From NCBI GenBank assembly GCA_020524245.1, contig JAIVLN010000004.1:310001-374000 (forward strand): a DNA stretch of 64,000 nt. The letters are read 5' to 3'. Made by a program: the position numbers and the translations under genes. Origin of the DNA: Rossellomorea aquimaris. Its GTDB lineage: Bacteria > Bacillota > Bacilli > Bacillales > Fictibacillaceae. The notes beneath the pieces were generated by a model. It saw only the letters and a program-made list of their open reading frames with translations. It was not told the origin of the DNA and did not search any database. Shown here one piece after another: positions 8,913 to 17,760 of this stretch; positions within the stretch are counted from its first letter, which is position 1; each line of letters starts with the position of its first letter.

Positions 8913-9146
8913 TTATCTCTTCTCAGTTAGGTCTTCCATTTCAACTCTTTCATCATACCATAGGTCATTTGAGTGGTCTATCGTTTCAACCGTCTCTCCT
9001 CTATGTCCCTTGTGTATCCCTTCATACTGATAAACCTTATTCATGTAGGTTCTCAGGTCAGGGTTGGTCAGCACCAACTGGGCAATGATGAGAAAGATGA
9101 ATTGACAAATGATCAGTTTGGTAAAGATCCGTTCAGTCCTTTTCAA
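8913..9146 (-). CDS. ypfB: YpfB-like small membrane protein (DUF5359 type)
   Basis: This 77-residue protein has one N-terminal transmembrane segment (about 10-27), preceded by basic residues, and a charged tail rich in His, Glu and Asp. It sits between cmk and motI, where B. subtilis has ypfB, a DUF5359 protein of unknown function. No motif shows an activity. Assignment rests on position, size and membrane pattern. Confidence 0.65.
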   Translation of the reverse strand: MKRTERIFTKLIICQFIFLIIAQLVLTNPDLRTYMNKVYQYEGIHKGHRGETVETIDHSNDLWYDERVEMEDLTEKR

Positions 9147-9213
9147 GACATATCATCCTTAGAAATTGGTTTCTTATTTATCTATGCCCAATTTCGTGGA
9201 TCTTTTACATGAT

Positions 9214-9873
9214 TTAAAGGAGACCTTTCTTTTTGAAGCGGAGTTGTTCTTCAAAACAGAATCGAAGGAAATTCTGCTTATCACTTTCAGATACATCAAT
9301 GAACTGTAATGGTGCTTGATCCCTTTTCCCATCTTTTCCATCAATGATCCGAACGACTTTTGCATGTTGCTTAGAATAATGCATCCGGTCTTTCAACGGC
9401 AAGACCAACCAACAGATCACATCCATACCTGCCTTCAATTTGTGCCTTTCAGGTAAACTTACGGCACAGCCTCCTGCGCTGATATCGGTAGTCATCGTAT
9501 TGAATGGTGAGAAATGATTATCTTTCGGATGAATGGCTACATCGATGGATGTATCAACCCGGACATACTCTCTCCGCTGTATTTTCTTCAAATTCTGTTC
9601 ACCTGGATAAGAGATGACTAATAAAGGCAGCCGATCTTTCTTCCGATCCACCATTTCCGTAGTAAATGCATACGTCATTTTATCTTGCGTCGTAAAATGC
9701 CCGTGAAAACGTGTTCCCACCATAAAGAATTCAGATTTATTCGTGCGAAGGTCTGTCGGATAAGTAACAAGCAAACGATCTGTCCCGACATGCTCCACCT
9801 TACATTTATACTTGAGTGGTGCTACGCCAGGCTTATGTATTTCCAAAAAAAGAGTGTCACCAATTTGAATCAT
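9214..9873 (-). CDS. motI: c-di-GMP-binding flagellar brake protein MotI (YpfA), PilZ domain
   Basis: MotI binds cyclic di-GMP and then disengages the flagellar stator MotA, stopping swimming. The 219-residue protein has an N-terminal YcgR-like domain (about 1-95) and a PilZ domain (from about 98) with both c-di-GMP-binding signatures: RREYVR near residue 100 and DISAGG near 130. Length matches YpfA (217). The gene is 67 bp upstream of ypfB and has its own gap of about 100 bp from the convergent-side terminator of ypeB. Confidence 0.92.
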   Translation of the reverse strand: MIQIGDTLFLEIHKPGVAPLKYKCKVEHVGTDRLLVTYPTDLRTNKSEFFMVGTRFHGHFTTQDKMTYAFTTEMVDRKKDRLPLLVISYPGEQNLKKIQRREYVRVDTSIDVAIHPKDNHFSPFNTMTTDISAGGCAVSLPERHKLKAGMDVICWLVLPLKDRMHYSKQHAKVVRIIDGKDGKRDQAPLQFIDVSESDKQNFLRFCFEEQLRFKKKGLL

Positions 9874-9923
9874 ATTACCCCTCGCCCCTTAATGATTCGA
9901 TTAGGTCTATTATCTCATTTTAA

Positions 9924-9957
9924 TAAAAAAAGGAAAAGCACATTTTGTGCTTTTCCT
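9924..9957 (-). terminator. intrinsic terminator of sleB-ypeB
   Basis: AGGAAAAGCACA and TGTGCTTTTCCT form a perfect 12-bp stem with a 3-base loop; the minus strand continues with seven Ts. It lies 12 bp past the ypeB stop. Confidence 0.9.
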
Positions 9958-9969
9958 CCCTCAAATTCA

Positions 9970-11319
9970 CTACATGCTATTTACGGGTGTGTTCGGATCA
10001 TCAAGCTTTTTCACTTTCTCTTCATACCCATTATCAGCGTTGATGAAGATCCTGAATGTTTCATTTCCCAGTGTTGCCAGGAATTCATAACAGTGCACTT
10101 CATCCCCTAAATCGTTCACAATGATGGCCTGATGATTTTCCATAATCTTCAGCTTCGGATTCATCTTGCCTTTCGCTTCATCTATTGAAAGACCTGGGGA
10201 ACTGATCTTCCGGTCTTTCTCTCCTACCAAGTAGTTCATCCCTTCATACCCGATGATATCCCCATTGTCCAATGCCACTTTAATCGTAATCGTCTGTGGA
10301 TAGATTCTAACATCGTCTTGCATTTTCACATACGTAAATATTCCGATATTGTCATATTGATCGCTCGTTGAAAGCTCCATTTTATCCATGGCATGATCCT
10401 TCAAGAACTTCAATGCTTTCTGACTGCCATCATAAAGGCTGATCTTGGCTTTCTTCACATTCCGATCTTGAAGAATCCAAACAGGGTGACCGCCTTTCTT
10501 CGTCAACTCCATATATATGTTCGATTTTGTGTCCGGTTCATTGATGGAAACCCGATAGGCTTCATACGGACTGCCCTTTCCGTTTGCTTCAACGATCACT
10601 TTGCTGCCCTTTTTCAAATTCAAAAACTTGAAAGCAAGATCCTTCGCTTCTTTTTTGGAAATCTCTTTACCGGATAAAGCTTTATATTTATTGTCTTTGA
10701 TATCACTGATCTTTGTCATCTCAGGTCCCCAGTTGACCTCTGAGTACCCTTCTACAGACTTGTCGACGGTTTTCAAGCCATCTATAATCGTATTGTCTTG
10801 TGGATCCGCTTCTGTCGCAAGTGCTAATTCGACATCCATCCATCGAAGATTCTCTTTCATGACCAGTGACTGGACTTTTCTTAATTCACCTTTGATCTCA
10901 GAAGCATTTTGATGCAGTTTTTCGAGTGTTTTATATTCCTGATCCGAGAGGGGTTTCTTCTCTAGATCACGGATTGCGATCCGATAGCTGAATTCTCCGA
11001 TGTTCGTCAAAAACTCTTCCGTTTTGTTAAAAGGAATCAAGGCTAACGGCAATTGTCCGACATCATTATGAGCTTCAGAGGTCAAGCGCCACACTTCCGC
11101 TAAGGCGGGTGACAATTGCTGACGAGAGTTCATAGCAAGTGTCGTCCCAATCTTCTCCTCAAGGGCATCTACATGGAAATTCAAATCATGGAAGGCTCTT
11201 TGATAGTTATTCTCCGCATTGATCAATACGGCGTTTTTCTCTTGATGTTCTTTATAGCCCCAATAGCCGGTACCTACTACTGCAATCGCTAAAAGGGTGA
11301 TGAGTATCGTTCGAATCAT
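9970..11319 (-). CDS. ypeB: germination protein YpeB
   Basis: YpeB is needed to place and stabilise the cortex-lytic enzyme SleB in the dormant spore. The 449-residue protein has an N-terminal membrane anchor (about 4-20), a long helical domain and, from about 220, repeated PepSY-like modules with the GKEISKKEAKDLAF and LSIDEAKGK patterns. Length equals the B. subtilis protein (450). It begins 15 bp after sleB, so the two form the usual sleB-ypeB operon. Confidence 0.96.
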   Translation of the reverse strand: MIRTILITLLAIAVVGTGYWGYKEHQEKNAVLINAENNYQRAFHDLNFHVDALEEKIGTTLAMNSRQQLSPALAEVWRLTSEAHNDVGQLPLALIPFNKTEEFLTNIGEFSYRIAIRDLEKKPLSDQEYKTLEKLHQNASEIKGELRKVQSLVMKENLRWMDVELALATEADPQDNTIIDGLKTVDKSVEGYSEVNWGPEMTKISDIKDNKYKALSGKEISKKEAKDLAFKFLNLKKGSKVIVEANGKGSPYEAYRVSINEPDTKSNIYMELTKKGGHPVWILQDRNVKKAKISLYDGSQKALKFLKDHAMDKMELSTSDQYDNIGIFTYVKMQDDVRIYPQTITIKVALDNGDIIGYEGMNYLVGEKDRKISSPGLSIDEAKGKMNPKLKIMENHQAIIVNDLGDEVHCYEFLATLGNETFRIFINADNGYEEKVKKLDDPNTPVNSM

Positions 11320-11334
11320 ACCGATTCACCTCCA

Positions 11335-12186
11335 TTATTTTGCGAAAATATGTTTCCCGATCTGTGTCACTTGATCCCGCGTCCAAATCCAACCAGATGT
11401 CGCTGTATTTGGGTTGAAATAATAAATGCTGCCGTCAGTCGGATCCCAACCATTCAACGCATCTTGTACTGCTTTCTTCGCGGTATCATTCGGTGTCAGC
11501 CAGATTTGACCATCCGCAACAGCTGTAAATGCTCGAGGTTCGAAAATGACTCCAGAAATCGTATTCGGGAACGACGTACTTTCGATACGATTCAAGATGA
11601 CCGCTGCGACCGCCACCTGACCAACGTAAGGTTCACCACGCGCTTCACCATATACGGCATTCGCCATCAATTGAATATCATTTTCTGAATATCCGCTCGG
11701 CACGTTTTTACCCTTTTTCGTCGTTTGCTTTTGGTCCCCTTTTGGGGCAGCTTTACCTTGTCCAGATGGAGCTTGGGCTTTCCCTTTCTCAGCTTGTTGC
11801 TCGAGTGGTTGTCCCCCGTAATGGGTGAAGTCTTTTCCTTTTCGGAGATTATTCTTCACATAGCTCTCATTGTATTTCGAAGCATCAGCAAGTTTCTTTT
11901 TCGTCGTGAAGCCCGCCAATCCATCCACCTTCAAACCGAATTCATATTGGAAGTTTCGAAGAGCCCAGTAAGTCCCCCATCCGAAGACACCATCGATGTT
12001 CCCGTTATAGAATCCTAAATATTGCAGTCTAGCTTGCAATTCAACTACATCCTCCCCTGTCGCTCCATGCTGGATGACTTGAGGACTAAACGCTTTCGAT
12101 TCTTCTACGTTTACAGCCGTGAGCAAGGGGATGACCAAGAGAATCATGGATAGACATACTTTCAAGTACATAAATCGACTTTTCAT
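11335..12186 (-). CDS. sleB: spore cortex-lytic enzyme SleB
   Basis: SleB is a lytic transglycosylase that degrades cortex peptidoglycan containing muramic-delta-lactam during germination. The 283-residue form has a signal peptide (about 1-28), a peptidoglycan-binding domain with two helical repeats (GDVVELQARLQYLGFYNG and later WALRNFQYEFGL), a variable Lys/Gln/Pro-rich linker, and the catalytic hydrolase-2 domain with VYGEARGE containing the catalytic Glu. An upstream in-frame codon would add 39 residues ahead of the signal peptide; the ATG at 12186 was chosen because AGGAGG lies 8 bases before it. Confidence 0.95.
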   Translation of the reverse strand: MKSRFMYLKVCLSMILLVIPLLTAVNVEESKAFSPQVIQHGATGEDVVELQARLQYLGFYNGNIDGVFGWGTYWALRNFQYEFGLKVDGLAGFTTKKKLADASKYNESYVKNNLRKGKDFTHYGGQPLEQQAEKGKAQAPSGQGKAAPKGDQKQTTKKGKNVPSGYSENDIQLMANAVYGEARGEPYVGQVAVAAVILNRIESTSFPNTISGVIFEPRAFTAVADGQIWLTPNDTAKKAVQDALNGWDPTDGSIYYFNPNTATSGWIWTRDQVTQIGKHIFAK

Positions 12187-12230
12187 CGTTACAGCCTCCT
12201 GTTGAATCCTGTGTAGCTTTTCAATGTTCG

Positions 12231-12260
12231 TAGTTTTTGTCACTGGTGGAATTTTATACA
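12231..12260 (-). promoter_or_regulatory. candidate sigma-G promoter of sleB
   Basis: Minus strand TGTATA (12255-12260), 17 bases, AAAACTA (12231-12237). It lies 45-75 bp before sleB, which is forespore-expressed in B. subtilis. The -10 is imperfect against CATACTA. Confidence 0.4.
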
Positions 12261-12318
12261 ATCGAGGCAAAGTTGATTTTGTGTAAAGGTGTAACAATCC
12301 CATTTAAAACTTTTGCAA

Positions 12319-12354
12319 CAAAAAAGCCTGGTTGACCGTATCAGGTCATACCAG
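12319..12354 (-). terminator. intrinsic terminator after prsW
   Basis: CTGGT-TGACC pairs with GGTCA-ACCAG (10 bp, one bulge, 6-base loop), followed on the minus strand by GCTTTTTTG. It lies 14 bp past the prsW stop. Confidence 0.85.
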
Positions 12355-12367
12355 ACTTTATTCATCA

Positions 12368-13063
12368 TCATAGCCATGTTTTGTTTTGCGAATGGGCGTT
12401 GCGATACTTTCTCTCAGAAGCCACTTGTGCATATTTGATTTTCCTCAGACCTAACCACCACAAGAAAGCCATAAACGGTAACATGTATAACAACCAACGC
12501 TTCTGCATGAAAGCGAAAAGGATATAATCATAGAAGCCATGAAACAAGATTGGAATGAAGAGCGATGCAAGTATGAAAAGGCGTTTGATTGAGACTTTTT
12601 CAGAAGATTTCCCTCTAGAAAGGTAGTATCCCATGATGACCCCGAACAGTGCATGACTCGGTACCGGCAGCATCGCTCGATACATCGCAGTTTCCACACC
12701 GTTCGAAAACAGGTACAACACATTTTCAGCGGTAGCGAACCCTAAGGAAATCGAAACGCCATAGATGATTCCATCGTAAGGATCATTGAAATCAATATGC
12801 TGATAGGCAGCAAAGTAGAGTAAGAACCATTTGAAGAACTCTTCTAATAAGGATGAAACGAGGAAAGCATCCACCCAACTTGGTACGACCATCTCTTCGT
12901 GAATCCCGAATTGTAGTACCATAACTGGGAAAACAAGAAGAACACCGATGATGAATGTTCTCATCACCATTAAAATAGGCTCTGGTTTGTATTTTTCTTT
13001 CAGATAGAAAAAAGATAGTAAGGCTATTCCAGGAGCTATTCCAGCTGAAAAGATCGTAAACAT
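12368..13063 (-). CDS. prsW: PrsW-family intramembrane metalloprotease
   Basis: In B. subtilis PrsW makes the first cut in the anti-sigma factor RsiW, releasing sigma W in response to cell-envelope stress. This 231-residue multi-pass membrane protein has about eight hydrophobic segments and the family motif EEFFKW near residue 70, plus a conserved His in FHGFYDY near 180 and SHALFG near 133. Length is close to the B. subtilis protein (218). Its neighbour ypdA also matches the B. subtilis order. Whether RsiW is the substrate here cannot be seen. Confidence 0.9.
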   Translation of the reverse strand: MFTIFSAGIAPGIALLSFFYLKEKYKPEPILMVMRTFIIGVLLVFPVMVLQFGIHEEMVVPSWVDAFLVSSLLEEFFKWFLLYFAAYQHIDFNDPYDGIIYGVSISLGFATAENVLYLFSNGVETAMYRAMLPVPSHALFGVIMGYYLSRGKSSEKVSIKRLFILASLFIPILFHGFYDYILFAFMQKRWLLYMLPFMAFLWWLGLRKIKYAQVASERKYRNAHSQNKTWL

Positions 13064-13227
13064 GCAAATCGTCTCGTTTCCAATTTATTTTCTCTATCGT
13101 ATCATGAACAGATGCTCTATGGCTTCAAATATTTTCAAAGAGGAAGAACATTTCCATTTAGACGGGACCAGCGGAAAATGGTATGTTAAGTCTTGGAGAT
13201 ACTAATGGAACTGAGGTGAGCAGTAAC

Positions 13228-14202
13228 ATGAGAAAAATCCTGGTCGTTCATACAGGTGGTACCATCGCCATGAGCGAGGATAAAGATACAGGAAAAGTTT
13301 TGCCCGGGGAAGTCAATCCGCTCCATGGAACATATGCTTTGTTATCCCAGGTAGCAGAGGTCACCATGGATGATTTCTTAAACCTGCCTTCTCCGCATAT
13401 TACGACGGAACATATGATTGAACTCTCGAATTATATTCATGCTCAATTGGCCGAAAAGCAATTTGACGGTGTGGTCGTGACACACGGTACAGATACTTTG
13501 GAAGAAACAGCTTACTTGCTGGATCTCCTCCATGGAAACGACACTCCGATTATACTTACAGGAGCTATGCGATCAAGCAATGAACTTGGAGCGGACGGTC
13601 CTCACAATCTGATTTCATCCGTCAGAGTAGCTGCAAGTGATGAAGCAAAAGACAAAGGTGTACTTGTCGTATTCAATGACGAAATCCATACTGCAAAGAA
13701 TGTGACAAAAACTCATACGAGCAACATTGCAACATTTCAAAGTCCGCAGTACGGTCCTATCGGAATCGTAACTAAAAGAGGTGTCCTCTTTCACCATAAC
13801 CTTGTGAACAAAGAACACTATAAAACTTTAGGTCTTTCGAAAAAAGTGGTATTGCTGAAAGCCTATGCAGGTATGCACCAAGAACTGCTTCAAACCGTTC
13901 GGAATATGCAGATCGATGGCCTTGTGATCGAAGCGCTCGGTCAAGGGAACCTTCCACCTGCATTGGTCGAGGAAGTGGACGCTTTCCTCCGTGAAGACAT
14001 TCCAATCGTCCTCGTCTCCAGATGTTTCAATGGAATCGTGCAGGACATCTACAGTTATGATGGTGGTGGAAAACAGCTGAAAGAAAAAGGCGTCATCTTC
14101 ACAAATGGATTAAACGGACCTAAAGCACGCCTTAAACTTATGGTTACATTAGAAATGGATTATCAAATGGAAGAGATCAGGGAAGCGTTTTTGAAAAACT
14201 AG
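13228..14202 (+). CDS. ansA: type I L-asparaginase
   Basis: Asparaginase hydrolyses L-asparagine to aspartate and ammonia. The 324-residue protein starts MRKILVVHTGGTIAM, where the TGGTI threonine is the nucleophile, and has the second signature VVTHGTDTLEET (about 81-92) with the catalytic Thr-Asp pair and a later Lys. There is no signal peptide, so it is cytoplasmic. The start at 13228 follows GAGGTGAG at 7 bases; a longer in-frame start at 13183 lacks this. It is inserted between prsW and ypdA, on the opposite strand, and is likely monocistronic. Confidence 0.93.
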   Translation: MRKILVVHTGGTIAMSEDKDTGKVLPGEVNPLHGTYALLSQVAEVTMDDFLNLPSPHITTEHMIELSNYIHAQLAEKQFDGVVVTHGTDTLEETAYLLDLLHGNDTPIILTGAMRSSNELGADGPHNLISSVRVAASDEAKDKGVLVVFNDEIHTAKNVTKTHTSNIATFQSPQYGPIGIVTKRGVLFHHNLVNKEHYKTLGLSKKVVLLKAYAGMHQELLQTVRNMQIDGLVIEALGQGNLPPALVEEVDAFLREDIPIVLVSRCFNGIVQDIYSYDGGGKQLKEKGVIFTNGLNGPKARLKLMVTLEMDYQMEEIREAFLKN

Positions 14203-14220
14203 GCTTTTTGTGTTGGAATG

Positions 14221-14256
14221 GAAAAGGATTGACCAAGTTGATATCGGTCAATCCTT
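14221..14256. terminator. shared hairpin between convergent ansA and ypdA
   Basis: AAGGATTGACC and GGTCAATCCTT form an 11-bp perfect stem with an 11-base loop. On the minus strand it is followed by TTTTCC. It overlaps the last codons of ypdA and lies 18 bp past ansA; T-runs are short on both sides. Confidence 0.55.
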
Positions 14257-15231
14257 CATACGTTTCTGGAGCTCTTTCGCAATTAGCCCGCCATGGAATC
14301 GTCCATTCTCAATGAAGATTTCATTGGCGTTATTGCCAGCAGCAATGACCCCCGAGATGAAAATGCCTTCGACATTCGTTTCCATCGTTTCGGGATTAAA
14401 ATGGGGTCTACCCGTATCACTTTCGATAGAGACGCCCATTTTAGTCAGAAATGAGTGATCCGGATGGTAACCAGTCATGGCAAATACAAAATCGTTTTTA
14501 ATCTCCTTCTCCACTCCATCCACTTCATAGCGGACAGTGTCTTGCGTGATTTCCTTCACTTCTGAGTTGAACTCCATCTTGACTTTATCATGTCTTACGA
14601 GCGCATCGAATTCGGGTAGGATCCATGGCTTGACACTACCGGAATACTCCGATCCTCTATAGAGGACGGTTACTCTTGCCCCGACTTTTTCAAGTTCTAG
14701 GGCAGCATCAACAGCTGAATTTTTACCACCGATCACAACTACTTCTGTATCGAAATAAGGATGCGCTTCCTTGAAATAATGGAAAACTTTATCCAACTCT
14801 TCTCCTGGTACATTCATATAGTTTGGATGATCATAATATCCAGTGGCGATAATGACATAAGGTGTTTCATAGGTCTCTTCAGATCCATCCTGTTTCGTCG
14901 AGTGTACAATGAATGAGCCTTCATTAACCTTTTCAACTTTATGGACTTTTTCAAACGTATTAACCGTGAGCTGTTTGCGCTTGACCACTTCCCGGTAATA
15001 GGAGAGCGCTTGATTACGCTTCGGTTTTCTTTGTTCGATGACGAATGGCATATTGCCGATTTCCAGTTTCTCACTCGTGCTGAAAAATTGTTGGTGTGTC
15101 GGATAATTGTATATGGAATTTACGATGTTTCCTTTCTCGATGACGATCGGCTTAATACCGATTTCTTCTAAGGCGATCGCTGTGGATAATCCACAAGGTC
15201 CTCCGCCGACGATGATTGCATCCGCTTGCAT
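14248..15231 (-). CDS. ypdA: YpdA-type bacillithiol disulfide reductase
   Basis: YpdA is an FAD-dependent NADPH oxidoreductase reported to reduce oxidised bacillithiol in Firmicutes. The 327-residue protein has an N-terminal FAD-binding GGGPCGLS (about 8-15), with the family Cys, and a second dinucleotide-binding motif VVIGGKNSAVDAALE (about 164-178). The C-terminal GVIAAGNNANEIFIENGR is typical. Length matches the family (324). Transcription is separate from gudB, whose strong terminator lies upstream. Confidence 0.93.
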   Translation of the reverse strand: MQADAIIVGGGPCGLSTAIALEEIGIKPIVIEKGNIVNSIYNYPTHQQFFSTSEKLEIGNMPFVIEQRKPKRNQALSYYREVVKRKQLTVNTFEKVHKVEKVNEGSFIVHSTKQDGSEETYETPYVIIATGYYDHPNYMNVPGEELDKVFHYFKEAHPYFDTEVVVIGGKNSAVDAALELEKVGARVTVLYRGSEYSGSVKPWILPEFDALVRHDKVKMEFNSEVKEITQDTVRYEVDGVEKEIKNDFVFAMTGYHPDHSFLTKMGVSIESDTGRPHFNPETMETNVEGIFISGVIAAGNNANEIFIENGRFHGGLIAKELQKRMKD

Positions 15232-15466
15232 GGTTTCTCTTCACTCCTAATGACTTCATGTCTATATCTTTATCATTTACCACATTTATTTTATAAAATC
15301 TTACATAATCATTAACGATTTTTTGGTGAGTATGGCTTTTTTTTGGTTGTTTTCGCAAACTTTTTTGCTCTTATAAGTGGTTGATTTCCTTACAAAAATA
15401 ACTCAAATGCAACAATCGTTTTGGAATGAGCCTTTTATTTTAAGAAATCAAAAGCTATTTTACACA

Positions 15467-15508
15467 GCAAAAAATCCCCTACCATACATATAGATGATAG
15501 GGGATTTT
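15467..15508 (-). terminator. intrinsic terminator after gudB
   Basis: AAAATCCCCTA pairs with TAGGGGATTTT around a 16-base loop; the minus strand ends in a T-run. It lies 25 bp past gudB. The 235 bp between it and ypdA hold no gene and should contain the ypdA promoter. Confidence 0.85.
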
Positions 15509-15532
15509 GATGTGTGTTTCAACTTAATCGTC

Positions 15533-16798
15533 TTAAATCCAACCGCGGAAACGAGATGCTTCGGCCATTTTACGTACACCGACCATATAAGCAGCAAGCC
15601 TCATATTCACTTTTCGGTTGGTAGCTGTGGTCAAAATGTTGTTGAATGCTTTTACCATGACTTGTTCCAATTTCGCTTCAACTTCATCTTCTGTCCAGTA
15701 ATAGCCCTGGTTATTCTGAACCCATTCGAAGTAGGATACTGTTACCCCACCAGCACTTGCAAGGACATCAGGTACCAACAAGATGTCACGTTCTGTCAAT
15801 ATATTCGTCGCTTCAATCGTCGTCGGGCCATTTGCAGCTTCAACAACAATCGATGCTTTAATATTGTGAGCATTATGCTTTGTTATTTGATTTTCAATCG
15901 CTGCAGGTACGAGGATATCGCAATCCAACTCAAGTAAATCTTGGTTTGAAATCGTATCCTTGAACAACTTCGTCACTGTTCCGAAGCTGTCTCGGCGATC
16001 CAATAAATAATCAATATCCAATCCATCCGGATCATGTAATCCACCATAAGCGTCAGAGATTCCGATCACTTTTGCTCCGGCATCGTACATGAATTTCGCA
16101 AGAAAGCTTCCAGCATTACCGAATCCTTGGATTACGACGCGTGCACCTTCAATGTTGATGCCTTTCTTCTTGGCAGCTTCACGGATACAGATGGTTACCC
16201 CTTTCGCTGTCGCAGACTCTCGTCCGTGTGAACCACCCAATACAAGCGGCTTACCTGTAATGAATCCAGGGGAGTCAAACTCACGGATACGGCTGTACTC
16301 ATCCATCATCCAAGCCATGATTTGAGAGTTCGTGAACACATCAGGTGCTGGGATATCCTTTGTAGGTCCTACAATCTGGCTGATTGCACGAACGTATCCG
16401 CGGCTGAGTCGCTCCAACTCTCGGAAAGACATATCGCGCGGGTCACAGATGATTCCGCCTTTACCTCCACCATATGGAAGATCGACAATCCCTGCCTTCA
16501 GACTCATCCAGATGGATAATGCTTTTACTTCTGTTTCTGTTACATTCGGGTGAAACCTTACGCCACCTTTTGTAGGTCCAACAGAATCATTATGCTGTGC
16601 TCTATAACCTGTGAAGATTTTGATAGCTCCATCATCCATTCTTACCGGGATGCGGACTGTCATCAATCGGACAGGTTCCTTCAACAACTCGAATACCTCT
16701 TCTGGATAACCGAGCTTATCTAAAGCATCATTGATTACAGTTTGTGTTGAAATTAATACGTTGTCTTGTCCATTGTTATCGTGTTCATTGGCAGACAT
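15533..16798 (-). CDS. gudB: NAD-dependent glutamate dehydrogenase GudB
   Basis: GudB converts glutamate and NAD to 2-oxoglutarate, ammonia and NADH. The 421-residue protein has the substrate-binding GPTKGGVRFHP (about 75-85), the catalytic lysine region LPYGGGKGG (about 108-116) and the Rossmann motif GFGNAGSF (about 222-229). In laboratory B. subtilis 168 gudB is silenced by a duplicated three-codon VKA; here the sequence reads TEVKALSIW with a single copy, so an active enzyme is expected. A GGGAGGT site precedes the ATG. Promoter-like elements and a CcpA-like site lie upstream. Confidence 0.96.
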   Translation of the reverse strand: MSANEHDNNGQDNVLISTQTVINDALDKLGYPEEVFELLKEPVRLMTVRIPVRMDDGAIKIFTGYRAQHNDSVGPTKGGVRFHPNVTETEVKALSIWMSLKAGIVDLPYGGGKGGIICDPRDMSFRELERLSRGYVRAISQIVGPTKDIPAPDVFTNSQIMAWMMDEYSRIREFDSPGFITGKPLVLGGSHGRESATAKGVTICIREAAKKKGINIEGARVVIQGFGNAGSFLAKFMYDAGAKVIGISDAYGGLHDPDGLDIDYLLDRRDSFGTVTKLFKDTISNQDLLELDCDILVPAAIENQITKHNAHNIKASIVVEAANGPTTIEATNILTERDILLVPDVLASAGGVTVSYFEWVQNNQGYYWTEDEVEAKLEQVMVKAFNNILTTATNRKVNMRLAAYMVGVRKMAEASRFRGWI

Positions 16799-16856
16799 GG
16801 TTTACCTCCCGTGAAAAATCCATAAATATAAGTATGATTTCAATTTCTCAATGCAT

Positions 16857-16885
16857 AGTATACACCCTAGCACTGATTATGAGAA
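16857..16885 (-). promoter_or_regulatory. candidate sigma-A promoter of gudB
   Basis: Minus strand TTCTCA (16880-16885), 17 bases, TATACT (16857-16862). The -10 matches TATAAT at five of six positions. It lies about 60 bp before the start codon. Confidence 0.5.
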
Positions 16886-16914
16886 GTGATATATATAAGT
16901 TTTCCATTTTAATT

Positions 16915-16928
16915 TGTAACCGCTTTCT
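16915..16928 (+). promoter_or_regulatory. cre-like site upstream of gudB
   Basis: TGTAACCGCTTTCT matches 13 of 14 positions of the Bacillus cre consensus TGWAANCGNTNWCA, the binding site of the catabolite control protein CcpA. It lies about 30 bp upstream of the proposed gudB -35, about 70 bp before the predicted start of transcription. Confidence 0.4.
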
Positions 16929-17051
16929 TATGTTGAGGTTGAACGACTTTTTCTATACTGAATCTCACATTTAAGTTTGTTTTCCACCTGTGCTTAGGGC
17001 TCTCAAACTACTCTATGCCATTGAATGGAATACTTATTTTCCTTACTAAAT

Positions 17052-17077
17052 AGAAAACTTGGCAGACGCCAAGCTTT
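17052..17077 (-). terminator. intrinsic terminator after mecB
   Basis: Minus strand GCTTGGC/GCCAAGT with a 4-base loop, followed by TTTTCTATTT. It lies 10 bp past the stop. Confidence 0.7.
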
Positions 17078-17086
17078 ATCACCCAT

Positions 17087-17686
17087 TTATTCTTTTCCGG
17101 TTAAGAAGAAGTGATTGATCTTTCCAACAGAATCTTGATCCAAGATCAATTTACCATATTCTCTGACGCGCCATTTTGTTATGGTTGATGGATTCCCGAA
17201 TTCGGACAACAGAGCTACGAACATATCAACGTCGAGACGTTCATAATCTTCCTCTTCGAAGGAAGCATAATACCGTCCATTATAGTAATAGATCTCTCCA
17301 CCCTTTACCCCTAACGGGAATAGCCGTGAAGTCAATGCAATGAGATCATCGAATCCGTCGAATTCATAGAAGACGTCGTCACTGATATCCATCGTTACTT
17401 GAAGCTCCAAAAATTCGTCATCGTAGTCCTCATCTTCATTGGTCGATTGCCCCTTCGTAACGATTACGACCATGCCTTGAGCTGGCAATGAAAATACTTC
17501 GACAGCTATAGGACCATCAGCTTTGAAGCCAAGTTCATCATCCGCTTCCAGCATCATATCCCTGAACAGCTCATGTACCTTAGGGAGGTCTTGCCACATT
17601 TCTTCTTTCGAAATACCACGCTCGTCAAGGTCATCCAACGTTAAGAACACTTTTATCTTATTATATGTCAAACGCTCCAATCGCAT
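17087..17686 (-). CDS. mecB: adaptor protein MecA paralogue (MecB/YpbH)
   Basis: MecA-type adaptors bind ClpC through their C-terminal domain and deliver substrates for unfolding and degradation. The 199-residue protein starts MRLERLTYNKIKVFLTLDDL, the conserved MecA N-domain, followed by an acidic linker (about 83-92) and a C-terminal domain ending in the LDQDSVGKINHFF region. In B. subtilis the copy at this chromosomal position is YpbH (MecB, 194 residues), not MecA itself, so mecB is chosen by synteny. The ATG follows AAGGAGGACC. Confidence 0.88.
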   Translation of the reverse strand: MRLERLTYNKIKVFLTLDDLDERGISKEEMWQDLPKVHELFRDMMLEADDELGFKADGPIAVEVFSLPAQGMVVIVTKGQSTNEDEDYDDEFLELQVTMDISDDVFYEFDGFDDLIALTSRLFPLGVKGGEIYYYNGRYYASFEEEDYERLDVDMFVALLSEFGNPSTITKWRVREYGKLILDQDSVGKINHFFLTGKE

Positions 17687-17760
17687 ATATGGTCCTCCTT
17701 AACAGCAATACTCCACCCTTTCTACACTATATGATGGTGCAAGAATAAGGTTCATGATGG

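Noticed and set aside
15494-15937. 147-codon plus-strand frame opposite gudB
   Set aside because: Entirely antisense to the conserved end of gudB and over its terminator; no start signal.
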